Shown piece by piece: positions 17,385-26,588 of a DNA stretch of 64,000 nt. Numbering within the stretch: position 1 is the stretch's first letter; each line of letters starts with the position of its first letter. The stretch is from contig JAFQBX010000034.1 in NCBI GenBank assembly GCA_017399535.1, positions 1-64,000 on the forward strand, in the 5' to 3' direction. The DNA comes from Clostridia bacterium (GTDB taxonomy: Bacteria; Bacillota; Clostridia; Oscillospirales; Acutalibacteraceae). Position numbers and translations under genes: made by a program. The notes under the pieces were generated by a model that ran no database searches, had not been told where the DNA came from, and saw nothing but the letters and a program-made list of their open reading frames with translations.

Positions 17385-20210
17385 TCAAAGCATTTTTTTG
17401 AGATAAGCGCCCGTAAACGAGCCCTCGGTTTCGGCAACCTCTTTCGGTGTGCCGGTAGCGACGATTTTGCCGCCGTGTTTTCCGCCGCCGGGACCGAGGT
17501 CGATGATGTGGTCGGCGGTTTTTATCATATCGAGGTTGTGCTCGATAACGACCACAGTGTTACCCTTGTCGGCGAGTCGTGAAAGCACGTTTATCAGCTG
17601 ATGAACGTCGGCGGTGTGCAGTCCCGTTGTCGGCTCGTCGAGGACGTAAATTGTCCGTCCCGTCGATACCTTTGCGAGTTCGGTTGCGAGCTTTACTCGT
17701 TGCGCTTCACCGCCCGAAAGTGTGGTCGCGGGTTGACCGAGCTTTACGTAGCCGAGTCCGACGTCAAACAGCGTTTTCAGCTTTCTGTGTATCTTTCTGT
17801 GGTTTTCAAAGAAGGACATTGCCTCCTCAACCGTCATATCGAGAATATCGTGGATATTCTTTCCCTTGAATTTTACTTCCAGCGTTTCTCGGTTATACCT
17901 CTTGCCCTTACACACTTCACACGGTACGTAAATATCGGGCAAAAAGTGCATTTCTATCTTTAAAATTCCGTCTCCGTCACAGGCGTCACAGCGTCCACCC
18001 TTTACGTTGAAGCTGAAACGATTGGCGCCGTAGCCCCTGATTTTCGCATCGGCGGTTTGGGCAAAAAGCTCGCGAATATCGCTGAAAACGCCCGTGTAGG
18101 TGGCGGGGTTTGAGCGAGGCGTCCTGCCGATAGGGGACTGGTTAATGTCGATGATTTTATCGAGATGCTCTATGCCGATTATATCGTCGTGGTCGCCTGC
18201 AAAGGTCTTTGCTCGGTTGAGCTCGTTTGCCAGCCGTTTATACAGAATTTCGTTGATAAGCGACGATTTTCCCGAGCCCGAAACACCCGTGACGCAAACG
18301 AATTTGCCCAGCGGAATTTCGACGTCGATGTCGCAAAGGTTATTCTGCCTTGCCCCTTTTATTATCAGTGAATTTCCGTTTCCGTCGCGGAGCTTTTTCG
18401 GCAGCGGAATGCTTCTGCGCCCCGAAAGATATGCTCCTGTAATCGAGTTTTCGCATTTTTTGATATCCTCTACGTCACCGGTACAAACGATTTCGCCGCC
18501 GTGAATACCTGCACCGGGACCGACGTCAACGATAAAGTCGGCGGCATTCATGGTATCCTCGTCATGCTCGACGACAATGACGGTATTGCCAATATCCCTC
18601 AAATGCTTGAGTGTGGCAATCAGCTTTTCGTTATCTCTTTGATGAAGCCCAATACTCGGCTCGTCGAGGATATACATAACTCCCATCAGCGACGAACCGA
18701 TTTGTGTTGCGAGTCGTATTCGCTGACTTTCGCCGCCCGAAAGGGTAGCCGATGTTCTGGCTAAGGTGAGATAATCGAGTCCCACGCTGTTTAAGAAGCC
18801 GAGCCGTTCCTTAATTTCCTTTAAAATGCCCTTAGCGATGAGCTCGTCCCTTTCGCTGAGTTTGAGACTGTTGAAAAAATCGAGTGCTTCGTCAATGTTC
18901 ATCAGACAAACGTCGTTAATATTTTTACCCCCGACGGTAACGGCAAGCGCGATTGGATTAAGTCGAGCACCGTGACATTCGGGACATTCACAGGCGTTCA
19001 TTACGCTCTCGATTTCGGTGCGTGAATATTCGCTTGACGAGGTTGCGTATCGCCTTTCAAGATTATTTATAACGCCCTCAAAAGCTGCGTTGTAATAACC
19101 GCCGCCGTAATCGGTCGTTCTTTCCATTCTCAGCTTTTTGTCGCCCGTTCCGTATAAAAGGGCGTTCTGTCCCTCTTTGCTGATTTCTTTAAACGGCGTA
19201 TCAAGCGTAAATCCGTATTCCTTTGCAATCGCGGTGAAATACATATTGGCAATTGAGTTATCCTTGCCCACCGAAGCCCAGCCGCTTGCGTGAATTGCTC
19301 CTTGATTGATGGATAAGTTTTTATCGGGCACGACCAAGTTTTTATCCACGTGCTGAAAGGTGCCGAGCCCCGAGCATTTTTGACAGGCGCCAAACGGATT
19401 ATTAAACGAAAACATTCGCGGAGAAAGCTCCTCTACGCTGATATTATGCTCGGGACAAGCATAATTCTGCGAAAAGGTCAGCTCCTCGCCGCCAATAACG
19501 TCGATGACGATAATTCCGCCCGAAAGCTTTGCCGCTGTTTCAATTGAGTCGGCGAGTCGGGAATGAATTTCGGGCTTTATAACAAGTCGGTCTATGACAA
19601 TTTCGATATTGTGCTTTTTATTTTTGTCCATCTTAATCTGTTCGGTCAGCTCGTACATAATTCCGTCCACACGAACACGGACAAAACCGCTCTTTTTAGC
19701 GTTATCAAGCTCTTTTACATATTCACCCTTACGACCTCTGACGATGGGGGAGAGTACCTGAAACTTTGTTCCTTCGTCGAGTGTCATAATGCTGTCGACG
19801 ATTTGGTCGACCGTCTGGTGAGCGATTTCGCGATTACAAACGGGACAGTGAGGTACACCCACTCGGGCAAAGAGAAGGCGTAGATAATCGTATATTTCGG
19901 TGACCGTGCCAACGGTTGAACGGGGATTTTTCGAGGTTGTTTTTTGGTCGATTGAAATAGCGGGAGAAAGCCCGTCAATCGAATCGACGTCGGGCTTTTC
20001 CATTTGACCGAGAAACATTCTCGCGTATGATGAAAGCGATTCTACGTATCGTCTCTGTCCTTCGGCATAAAGGGTGTCAAAGGCAAGCGACGATTTTCCC
20101 GAACCCGAAAGCCCCGTTAAAACGACCAGCTTGTCTCGCGGTATTTCTAAATCCACGTTTTTGAGATTGTGCTCTCTTGCACCCTTTATGGTAATTTTGT
20201 CAATCGGCAT
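17385..20210 (-). CDS. uvrA: Excinuclease ABC subunit A
   Basis: The full-length 941-residue UvrA has two ATPase modules: Walker [20 protein letters not shown] near residue 33 and [19 protein letters not shown] near 640, signatures [13 protein letters not shown] and [13 protein letters not shown], and Walker [15 protein letters not shown] and [15 protein letters not shown]. Zinc modules [18 protein letters not shown] and [10 protein letters not shown] are visible. It recognises bulky DNA lesions and loads UvrB. It starts 21 bases after uvrB. The long opposite-strand frames in this region are shadows of its biased codon use. Confidence 0.98.
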   Translation of the reverse strand: MPIDKITIKGAREHNLKNVDLEIPRDKLVVLTGLSGSGKSSLAFDTLYAEGQRRYVESLSSYARMFLGQMEKPDVDSIDGLSPAISIDQKTTSKNPRSTVGTVTEIYDYLRLLFARVGVPHCPVCNREIAHQTVDQIVDSIMTLDEGTKFQVLSPIVRGRKGEYVKELDNAKKSGFVRVRVDGIMYELTEQIKMDKNKKHNIEIVIDRLVIKPEIHSRLADSIETAAKLSGGIIVIDVIGGEELTFSQNYACPEHNISVEELSPRMFSFNNPFGACQKCSGLGTFQHVDKNLVVPDKNLSINQGAIHASGWASVGKDNSIANMYFTAIAKEYGFTLDTPFKEISKEGQNALLYGTGDKKLRMERTTDYGGGYYNAAFEGVINNLERRYATSSSEYSRTEIESVMNACECPECHGARLNPIALAVTVGGKNINDVCLMNIDEALDFFNSLKLSERDELIAKGILKEIKERLGFLNSVGLDYLTLARTSATLSGGESQRIRLATQIGSSLMGVMYILDEPSIGLHQRDNEKLIATLKHLRDIGNTVIVVEHDEDTMNAADFIVDVGPGAGIHGGEIVCTGDVEDIKKCENSITGAYLSGRRSIPLPKKLRDGNGNSLIIKGARQNNLCDIDVEIPLGKFVCVTGVSGSGKSSLINEILYKRLANELNRAKTFAGDHDDIIGIEHLDKIIDINQSPIGRTPRSNPATYTGVFSDIRELFAQTADAKIRGYGANRFSFNVKGGRCDACDGDGILKIEMHFLPDIYVPCEVCKGKRYNRETLEVKFKGKNIHDILDMTVEEAMSFFENHRKIHRKLKTLFDVGLGYVKLGQPATTLSGGEAQRVKLATELAKVSTGRTIYVLDEPTTGLHTADVHQLINVLSRLADKGNTVVVIEHNLDMIKTADHIIDLGPGGGKHGGKIVATGTPKEVAETEGSFTGAYLKKML

Positions 20211-20231
20211 TTTTTCACCTTTTGTAAATAA

Positions 20232-22190
20232 TTATTTTCCCTTGCGAAGCTGCTCAATTCGATCGCGTAAATATGCCGCGTGCTCGAATTCAAGCAGCTT
20301 TGCAGCGTTTTTCATTTCTCTTGTCAGCCGTGCGATAAGCTCCTCTCTTTCCTTGCGAGAGAGCTTTTTGCCCGATTTTTCGTCGGTCGGCTTGCTCGAA
20401 ATTTCGATAACGTCGCGAATATCCTTTTTAATTGTTTTCGGCACTATGCCGTTTTCGGTATTATACCTTGTCTGAATTTCGCGACGTCGGTTGGTTTCGT
20501 TAATTGCCCTTTCCATCGACGGAGTGACCGAGTCGGCGTACATGATGACTTCACCCTCCGAGTTTCGCGATGCTCGTCCAATGGTCTGAATGAGCGACGT
20601 TTCGGAGCGTAGGAATCCCTCTTTATCTGCGTCGAGTATGCAAACAAGCGAAACTTCGGGTATGTCAAGTCCCTCTCGCAGCAGGTTAATTCCGACCAAA
20701 ACGTCAAATTCGCCCGTTCTCAAATCGCGGATGATTTCCATTCTTTCCATGGTATCAATGTCGTGGTGCATATATCTCACCTTGATACCCGTCTGCTCGA
20801 TATAATCGGTCAGGTCCTCTGCCATCTTCTTTGTCAACGTGGTGACAAGTGTTCGCTCGCCTTTGCTGATTCGCTTGTTGATTTCGCTAACGAGGTCGTC
20901 AATCTGACCGTCGGTCGACCTGACCGAAATGAGCGGGTCAACCAATCCTGTCGGACGAATAACCTGCTCAACGAATTGGCTGGAATGCTCCTTTTCGAAT
21001 TCGCCCGGTGTCGCCGAAACGTAGATTGCCTGATTTATATGCGAATAAAATTCGTCAAAGTTTAGCGGTCGGTTATCGTACGCCGACGGCAAGCGGAATC
21101 CGAATTCTACGAGATTTTCCTTTCTCGCTCTGTCGCCGCCAAACATTCCTCTGACCTGCGGTAGAGTAACGTGCGACTCATCGACAAACAGTAAAAAGTC
21201 GTCGGGGAAATAGTCGAGTAGTGTAAATGGAGTGCATCCGGCAGGGCGCCCCGACAATACCCTCGAATAGTTTTCGATGCCCTTGCACATTCCGATTTCG
21301 CGCAGCATTTCGATATCGTATTCGGTACGTTGCTTGATTCGTTGCGCCTCGATGAGCTTTCCGCTTTTCTTAAACCATTCGGTGCGCTCAATCATTTCGT
21401 CATATATATTTTGAAGCGCGACGGCCATTTTATCCGCGGGGACGATGTAATGTGATGCAGGGTAAACTGCCGCGTGAGACAGCACTGCCTTGATTTCGCC
21501 CGTCAGCGCTACAAATTCGCTAACACGTTCAATTTCGTCGCCGAAAAATTCTACTTTCAGCGCAATTTCGGAATTGTACGCAGGAAAAATTTCGACAACG
21601 TCACCCCTCACGCGAAATGTGTTTCGCACAAAGCTGATGTCGTTTCGGTCGTATTGCAGGTCGACCAAACGGCGAAGCAGCTTATCTCGTGATATTTCGA
21701 GTCCGGGACGTAGTGAAATAATCATATTTCGGTAATCAATCGGGTTTCCGAGCGAGTAAATGCAGCTGACACTAGCTACGATGATAACGTCCCGTCTTTC
21801 CGAAAGGGAGGCGGTTGCGGCGTGACGAAGCTTGTCAATTTCGTCGTTTATGGCCGAGTCTTTTTCGATATATGTGTCGGTGCCGGGGAGATATGCCTCC
21901 GGCTGATAATAGTCATAATAGGAAACAAAATATTCCACCGCGTTCTCGGGGAAGAATTCGCGGAATTCGCTACATAGCTGCGCGGCAAGTGTTTTATTGT
22001 GAGCAAGAACGAGGGTAGGGCGGTTAACCTTTTCGATAATATTCGCCATCGTAAAGGTTTTACCCGAGCCGGTAACGCCGAGCAGTGTCTGCTCTCTTTT
22101 GCCGTCGATGACCCCTTTCGCAAGATGGTCAATCGCTTGCGGCTGGTCGCCCGTCGGCTTAAATTTTGAATGTAAAATGAATTTATCCAC
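20232..22190 (-). CDS. uvrB: Excinuclease ABC subunit B
   Basis: This 652-residue DNA helicase-like subunit has Walker [16 protein letters not shown], the beta-hairpin region ([21 protein letters not shown]), DEAD-like [43 protein letters not shown] and the C-terminal UVR motif ([20 protein letters not shown]) that binds UvrC. It starts at GTG (22190) with GGGGAGGTGA seven bases upstream. It is the first gene of the minus-strand repair operon. No clear LexA box was seen at its promoter. Confidence 0.98.
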   Translation of the reverse strand: MDKFILHSKFKPTGDQPQAIDHLAKGVIDGKREQTLLGVTGSGKTFTMANIIEKVNRPTLVLAHNKTLAAQLCSEFREFFPENAVEYFVSYYDYYQPEAYLPGTDTYIEKDSAINDEIDKLRHAATASLSERRDVIIVASVSCIYSLGNPIDYRNMIISLRPGLEISRDKLLRRLVDLQYDRNDISFVRNTFRVRGDVVEIFPAYNSEIALKVEFFGDEIERVSEFVALTGEIKAVLSHAAVYPASHYIVPADKMAVALQNIYDEMIERTEWFKKSGKLIEAQRIKQRTEYDIEMLREIGMCKGIENYSRVLSGRPAGCTPFTLLDYFPDDFLLFVDESHVTLPQVRGMFGGDRARKENLVEFGFRLPSAYDNRPLNFDEFYSHINQAIYVSATPGEFEKEHSSQFVEQVIRPTGLVDPLISVRSTDGQIDDLVSEINKRISKGERTLVTTLTKKMAEDLTDYIEQTGIKVRYMHHDIDTMERMEIIRDLRTGEFDVLVGINLLREGLDIPEVSLVCILDADKEGFLRSETSLIQTIGRASRNSEGEVIMYADSVTPSMERAINETNRRREIQTRYNTENGIVPKTIKKDIRDVIEISSKPTDEKSGKKLSRKEREELIARLTREMKNAAKLLEFEHAAYLRDRIEQLRKGK

Positions 22191-22248
22191 TCGGCTTCAC
22201 CTCCCCGTAGAATTAACAAAAATAACCCAGTTTACAAGCATATACTAT

Positions 22249-22277
22249 ATTATACTACAAAAATATGGTTAAGTAAA
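22249..22277 (-). promoter_or_regulatory. Promoter of the uvrBA operon
   Basis: On minus, TTTACT (22277-22272), a 17-base spacer and TATAAT (22254-22249). Confidence 0.65.
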
Positions 22278-22340
22278 CAAGTTGACCGATAGTTTTTTAA
22301 AAAATCTATTATACAAAAAAGTAAAAAATCCCGCACACTG

Positions 22341-22373
22341 TTTGGGAAATGTTCTTAGCGAACATTTCCCAAA
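22341..22373. repeat. 14-base perfect hairpin, first element of a hairpin array
   Basis: TTTGGGAAATGTTC pairs with GAACATTTCCCAAA around TTAGC. It has no T-run, so it is not a normal terminator; it begins the array that follows. Confidence 0.7.
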
Positions 22374-22381
22374 AGTTTTAT

Positions 22382-22545
22382 TCGCCTTGCGGCGAGTTAT
22401 ATTGCTTCGCAGTGATATTTGGCTTTCAGCCAAGTGTTATTCGCTTCGCGAGTTTTAGAGGCGAATAAAATATCACTGAAACCGTAAGGTTTCAATATCA
22501 CTTTTGCTTAGCAAAAATATCACTCCGACAAAGTCGGAATATCAC
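22382..22545. repeat. Symmetric comb of mini-hairpins joined by AGTGATAT / ATATCACT linkers
   Basis: Short stem-loops follow one another: TCGCC-ttgc-GGCGA, TGC-ttc-GCA, TTGGC-tttca-GCCAA, TCGC-ttc-GCGA, GAAACC-gtaa-GGTTTC, TTTTGC-tta-GCAAAA and TCCGAC-aaa-GTCGGA. Linkers in the first half read GTGATAT-like and those in the second half ATATCAC, so the two halves can pair through the linkers into one multi-branched structure. It occupies the gap between uvrB and the next gene with no ORF. It looks like a dispersed, non-coding REP/MITE-type element. Confidence 0.7.
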
Positions 22546-22560
22546 TATACAGATAAAAAG

Positions 22561-22597
22561 AAAGAGAAGACTTGTTACAGAACAAATCTTCTCTTTT
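22561..22597. terminator. Bidirectional terminator-like hairpin
   Basis: AAAGAGAAGA pairs with TCTTCTCTTT, with further pairing of TTGTT/AACAA inside, flanked by A and T tracts. The bases after it up to 22743 hold no convincing gene. Confidence 0.65.
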
Positions 22598-22743
22598 TCT
22601 GTTGTTAAGTGGGTTTGGGATTCTGCCCGACTGCATTTTGTACTCACAAATGCGATGCTGGTTCTATCCAAATATATTGTTTTATGCCAAAACAAAAACT
22701 TCGCTAACGACATTACACTTTTTTGTGTGCGAGATTTTTTAAG

Positions 22744-23604
22744 TTAGCGGCTGTTTTTATGAATTATTTCTAACAATTCTTCAAAGGTGACAAAGCTGTA
22801 CCCCTGATTTTTGAGCAGTATTATAAGCTGCTCAATGTGCTTTCCGTAGGAGGTTATGCCGTATTGCAGATAATACTGGTCGTATGGCTTTAACCCTTTT
22901 AAAATAGGGACTTTCTGCGTGGTCAGCTCAAACGGATGCAGATAAAAAACATAGTAATCGTTCTCTTTTAAATACTGTTTTATTATGTTTTTAATAAAAT
23001 TCCAAGGGGCAAGACGGATGTATCCTCCACCCGAAATAGGGTATGGATTACCAAAAATTTTATGCTTCGAAAGCCCGAATTCAAAGAAATCCCCGTTGCG
23101 AAAAATGTCCTTAGAACATTCTTTAAACCCTTTAAGATTGAGGGCTACGGTATGTCTTGCTTTTAAAAAGTCGAGGTGGCTCGAATCGTATTTGAATCCC
23201 AGCTCTTTAAGTATGTTAAGACGATTATCATCCAAGCTGAAATACGGTGCGCGAAAGCCGATTATATCGGTGTTAAACAGCTCTTTAAGCAACCTTTTTG
23301 ACTTCTGTATTTCTTTTCGAAATGTGTCCTCGTCAACGTCCATCGGCGCTATATGCTTGTAGCTGTGAAGTGCAAGCTTGTGCCCGTTGTTAATGCAACT
23401 TTTTAATCTGTCTATAATCTTTGGCGCGAGTGCTCCCACGGTAAAAAGTGTGCTTTTTATACCGTGCTTGTCAAGTATGCGTATATATTCATCAAAACCG
23501 TCCATCAGATCAACATTAACACTCTGAGTATGGTTTGCTATACATTCGGTGTCGCCAAAGGTTTCAACATCCATTGTAAAAACGGCATATTTCTTTTTAA
23601 ACAT
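22744..23604 (-). CDS. Polysaccharide deacetylase family protein (NodB fold)
   Basis: This 286-residue protein starts MFKKKYAVFTMDVETFGDTE, where the aspartates belong to the NodB motif 1. LALHSYKHIAPMDVDEDTF supplies the HSxxH zinc ligands, and IIGFRAPYFSLDDN is motif 3. FYLHPFELTTQKVP is the late His/Pro motif. Such enzymes remove N-acetyl or O-acetyl groups from cell-wall or exopolysaccharide sugars. No signal peptide is visible, so it may act inside the cell on lipid-linked or nucleotide sugars. It follows the alpha/beta hydrolase gene on the same strand by 3 bases and is probably co-transcribed with it. Confidence 0.88.
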   Translation of the reverse strand: MFKKKYAVFTMDVETFGDTECIANHTQSVNVDLMDGFDEYIRILDKHGIKSTLFTVGALAPKIIDRLKSCINNGHKLALHSYKHIAPMDVDEDTFRKEIQKSKRLLKELFNTDIIGFRAPYFSLDDNRLNILKELGFKYDSSHLDFLKARHTVALNLKGFKECSKDIFRNGDFFEFGLSKHKIFGNPYPISGGGYIRLAPWNFIKNIIKQYLKENDYYVFYLHPFELTTQKVPILKGLKPYDQYYLQYGITSYGKHIEQLIILLKNQGYSFVTFEELLEIIHKNSR

Positions 23605-23607
23605 AAT

Positions 23608-24564
23608 TTAATCCTTAAAAAATTCTATAATAGCGTTATCATATTTTTCGGTGTTGTTTATCCTGAGATGCGAATGACCGCCCTTGTCAAACCATACTAT
23701 TTTTTTATCGGCAGCAGAGCAGCTGTCAAATAGCTTCTGTGATTTTTCGGGGATAGAGAATATGTCCTTTTCGCCGTAAAGGAAAAGTATTCTCGCATCT
23801 TTTTTAATTTTTTTAATTGCTGTGATTGGCTTGTCTTTGTAAACATTGGTGCCTGTATGGCGATTGATATGAAGCATAACCAGGTCTAAAACAGGGAACA
23901 AGGGACGCTTATCGGCAATCATGTGTCGTTTAAAGGTTTCGCGGAAGGAAACAAAGCAGCCCTCGGTTACGAATCCTTTTACATACGGCGGACAGTTTTT
24001 ATCCGTAATGGCAAAAATGCCCGAAGCGGTGCCTATACATATACCGTGATACCACACCTCTTTATTGCCAAAGCGTTCATTCACAAATTTTGACCAGGCA
24101 ATAACGTCGCTTGATTCCTTTACGCCTATTGTGTTGTATATACCGTCACTTTTGCCGTGGCAGCGGGTATCTACAACTAAAACATTGAATTTCGCTTCTT
24201 TGTAAGCAGGGGCAAAATAGTAGGAATATATGAGCGATTCGCATCTGCCCGGCAGAATGATTATACATCTGTCAGCGCCAAAATCGAAATACTCACCAAA
24301 AAGCTTAAAACCATCGTTTTCTATTTCAACTTCGGTCATGTATTCGCGGTTTTCGTCAGCCCATTTAATACCTGTGTTCCACATTTCCAGTTGTTCTTCG
24401 TTTTCGGGGGCAGAGCATACACGCGACCATTTTTCCGGTTCGGTTCTGACCAGCTGGGTTCGGTAAACCTTTTTTGAAATGGGATAGGTATAAGCAATCA
24501 TAAAAATCAAGCCGCTTAATCCCAGCCCTAGTATTATAAATAAAATGACTAAAAAGGTGTCCAT
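23608..24564 (-). CDS. Membrane-anchored alpha/beta hydrolase with cysteine at the nucleophile position
   Basis: The 318-residue protein has an N-terminal membrane helix (FLVILFIILGLGLSGLIF), then an alpha/beta hydrolase: oxyanion region CIIILPGRCES, nucleophile elbow YHGICIGTASG, late acid LFLYGEKDIFS and the histidine in GGHSHLRI. The elbow is GxCxG, not GxSxG. Related clostridial proteins usually have serine there; cysteine occurs in dienelactone hydrolases. The start follows GGAGG by 6 bases. Substrate unknown, possibly an acyl or peptidyl ester. Confidence 0.82.
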   Translation of the reverse strand: MDTFLVILFIILGLGLSGLIFMIAYTYPISKKVYRTQLVRTEPEKWSRVCSAPENEEQLEMWNTGIKWADENREYMTEVEIENDGFKLFGEYFDFGADRCIIILPGRCESLIYSYYFAPAYKEAKFNVLVVDTRCHGKSDGIYNTIGVKESSDVIAWSKFVNERFGNKEVWYHGICIGTASGIFAITDKNCPPYVKGFVTEGCFVSFRETFKRHMIADKRPLFPVLDLVMLHINRHTGTNVYKDKPITAIKKIKKDARILFLYGEKDIFSIPEKSQKLFDSCSAADKKIVWFDKGGHSHLRINNTEKYDNAIIEFFKD

Positions 24565-24670
24565 AAATCCTCCAAGCAGACTGAAAAATATAAATTTAAA
24601 AATGATATTTTGTATTGTATCATACTTCTTTTACAATTTCACTATTTTTGTCGGAAAAATTTAAAAATTG

Positions 24671-24699
24671 TTGAAAACCCGCTATTTGTGTGATATTAT
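24671..24699 (+). promoter_or_regulatory. Promoter of the fatty acid kinase operon
   Basis: TTGAAA at 24671-24676, a 17-base spacer and TATTAT at 24694-24699, about 46 bases before the first start codon. No FapR-like palindrome was recognised. Confidence 0.7.
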
Positions 24700-24744
24700 A
24701 AATAAATATAAAAATACATGCGGCATGGTTTTGGGAGGAGAAAA

Positions 24745-25677
24745 ATGTTTGATTTTGTTATTATACCGGATACTTCGAGTGACCTAACACGTCCGTTGCG
24801 CGAAAGGTTTGATATACAGGACTATTTGGGTGGACTTATATATTTTCCCGACGGTCACTGCGAAGTAAGTGATCTTGATTGGGAGCGCTATGATCCAAAG
24901 ACTTTTTATGAGTCAATGAGTGATAAGAAAACTATATATAAAACTGCTTCTCCACCTACGGGTGATACTTTGAAAATATTCGAAAAGAATTTAAAAGCAG
25001 GCAAGGATATTTTATGCATAACCCTTTCGTCGGCATTATCGGGCACCTATCAGGCCTGCGAATTGGTTAAGTCGGAGCTTTTGGCTAAATACCCCGAAAG
25101 AAAAATAATCTGTGTCGACTCTATGCGCTATTCAACTGCGCTGTCGCTGCTCGTAATTATGGCCACTATGAAAAGGCAAGAAGGCGCATCTTTGGAAGAA
25201 ACGGCGAAATATATCGAGGAAAATAAGCATCGCGTTCATCAAATGGGCCCGATGGATGACTTGTTCTTTCTTTGTAAAACGGGCAGAATTTCTAATTTCA
25301 AAGCGTTTTTCGGTACATTGATAGGAATCAACCCTATGGCCGATTTCAACCGAAAAGGACTTTCGGAGGTTTTGGGCAAGTTTAAGGGTAAAAAAGCGGC
25401 ATTTGACGCGGTTATCAAATACATGCGAGGTACGGTTGAGAATCCCGAGGAGCAGATTATGTTTGTGGCTCATTCTAACCGACCCGCAGCAGCCGAGCTT
25501 TTGCGAGACATGATTGTTAAAGAATTTAATCCCAAGGAAGTAATAATTAACGATGTCGGAATGTCATGCGGTGCTTCAATAGGACCGGGTCTTTGTGCGG
25601 CATTCTATTTGGGCAGAGAGATAAGTGAAGATATGGAATATGAAAAAGCGCTGATGAATAAAATTCTGGAAAATTAA
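24745..25677 (+). CDS. fakB: DegV family fatty acid-binding protein (FakB-like) 1
   Basis: 310 residues from the ATG at 24745, preceded by GGGAGGAG; an in-frame upstream start at 24718 lacks a ribosome site. DegV folds bind one fatty acid between two domains: IIPDTSSDLTRPLRERFD at the start, TASPPTGD and the SSALSGTYQ loop that binds the carboxylate, VDSMRYSTAL, and GASIGPGLCAAFY near the end. FakB proteins present the fatty acid to FakA for phosphorylation. A second paralogue, FakA and PlsX follow in the same operon, which makes this assignment firm. Confidence 0.9.
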   Translation: MFDFVIIPDTSSDLTRPLRERFDIQDYLGGLIYFPDGHCEVSDLDWERYDPKTFYESMSDKKTIYKTASPPTGDTLKIFEKNLKAGKDILCITLSSALSGTYQACELVKSELLAKYPERKIICVDSMRYSTALSLLVIMATMKRQEGASLEETAKYIEENKHRVHQMGPMDDLFFLCKTGRISNFKAFFGTLIGINPMADFNRKGLSEVLGKFKGKKAAFDAVIKYMRGTVENPEEQIMFVAHSNRPAAAELLRDMIVKEFNPKEVIINDVGMSCGASIGPGLCAAFYLGREISEDMEYEKALMNKILEN

Positions 25678-25697
25678 GTTTAAAAAGGAGAATAGAT

Positions 25698-26585
25698 ATG
25701 AATAATTTTGTTATTTTTGGCGATTCCACCTGCGATCTTAGTAAGGAATTGCGCGAAAAATACGATATTGAATATGTACCTATGAATTTCTCGATTGACG
25801 ATGAAGAATATGTGGCATCGCTTGATTGGGAATGTCACAGCGCAAAAGAACATTATAACCTTATGCGCAGCGGCAAAAGGGTATTTACAACCCAGGTGCC
25901 CAAAAATATCTATTATGACAGATTCAAGGCGGCTTTGGAAAGCGGTAAGGATGTTCTTTATATTTCCTGCTCATCTGCACTTTCCGCATCTGTAAACACA
26001 GCGATTTTGGTTGCAAAAGAGCTTGAAGAAGAATATAAAGATGCCAAGGTTTACTGCGTGGACTCACTTATCAGTTCGCTCGGTCAAGGATACCTTTTAA
26101 TGATGGCTTCTGAAAAGAGAAAGGAAGGCCTTTCGGCAGAAGAAACCGCAAAGTATATTACACAAAACAGACTCAAAGTCAATCAGTGCGGCACGGTTGA
26201 ATCTATGGAATACTTACGCAGAGCCGGTCGAGTCAAGGCATCAAAAGCATTTTTCGGCAACCTGTTTGGCGTTAAACCCATCATCATTTCGGATATAAAG
26301 GGTCAAAACTATGCATATAAAAAGGTTAAAGGCACAATGAATGCAAGAGCGGCTATTGCTGAGCATATCGTAAATGCTGCAAACGGAGTGTATGACACTG
26401 TTTTGATTTCACACGCTGACTGCGAAGCGGATGCGATGCTTTTACGCGATGAGATTTTAAAAAGGGCTGAGTTTAAAGAGGTTATTCTCGGTTACATTGG
26501 CCCGATTGTTGGTGCCTCGGTAGGACCGGGTACAGTTATTGCCTTTACCTTCGGCGAAGAAGTTACAATTGAGGGGAATGAATAA
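25698..26585 (+). CDS. fakB: DegV family fatty acid-binding protein (FakB-like) 2
   Basis: The 295-residue paralogue of the preceding gene has FGDSTCDLSKELREKYDI, TTQVPKNIYYDRF, CSSALSASVNTA, CVDSLISSLGQGY and the C-terminal GASVGPGTVIAFTFG. Two FakBs in one operon usually differ in chain preference, for example saturated against unsaturated acids. AAAGGAG lies 8 bases before the ATG. Differences in the binding loops (SGTYQ in FakB1, SASVN here) fit different ligands, but which binds which cannot be read from sequence. Confidence 0.9.
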   Translation: MNNFVIFGDSTCDLSKELREKYDIEYVPMNFSIDDEEYVASLDWECHSAKEHYNLMRSGKRVFTTQVPKNIYYDRFKAALESGKDVLYISCSSALSASVNTAILVAKELEEEYKDAKVYCVDSLISSLGQGYLLMMASEKRKEGLSAEETAKYITQNRLKVNQCGTVESMEYLRRAGRVKASKAFFGNLFGVKPIIISDIKGQNYAYKKVKGTMNARAAIAEHIVNAANGVYDTVLISHADCEADAMLLRDEILKRAEFKEVILGYIGPIVGASVGPGTVIAFTFGEEVTIEGNE

Positions 26586-26588
26586 ATA

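Noticed and set aside
22341..22545. CRISPR array
   Set aside because: Repeats are different short hairpins with constant octamer linkers, not identical repeats with unique spacers of equal length, and no cas genes are near.
22498..22713. 71-codon minus-strand gene
   Set aside because: It reads through the hairpin array and terminator in low-complexity frame; no ribosome site or protein-like composition.
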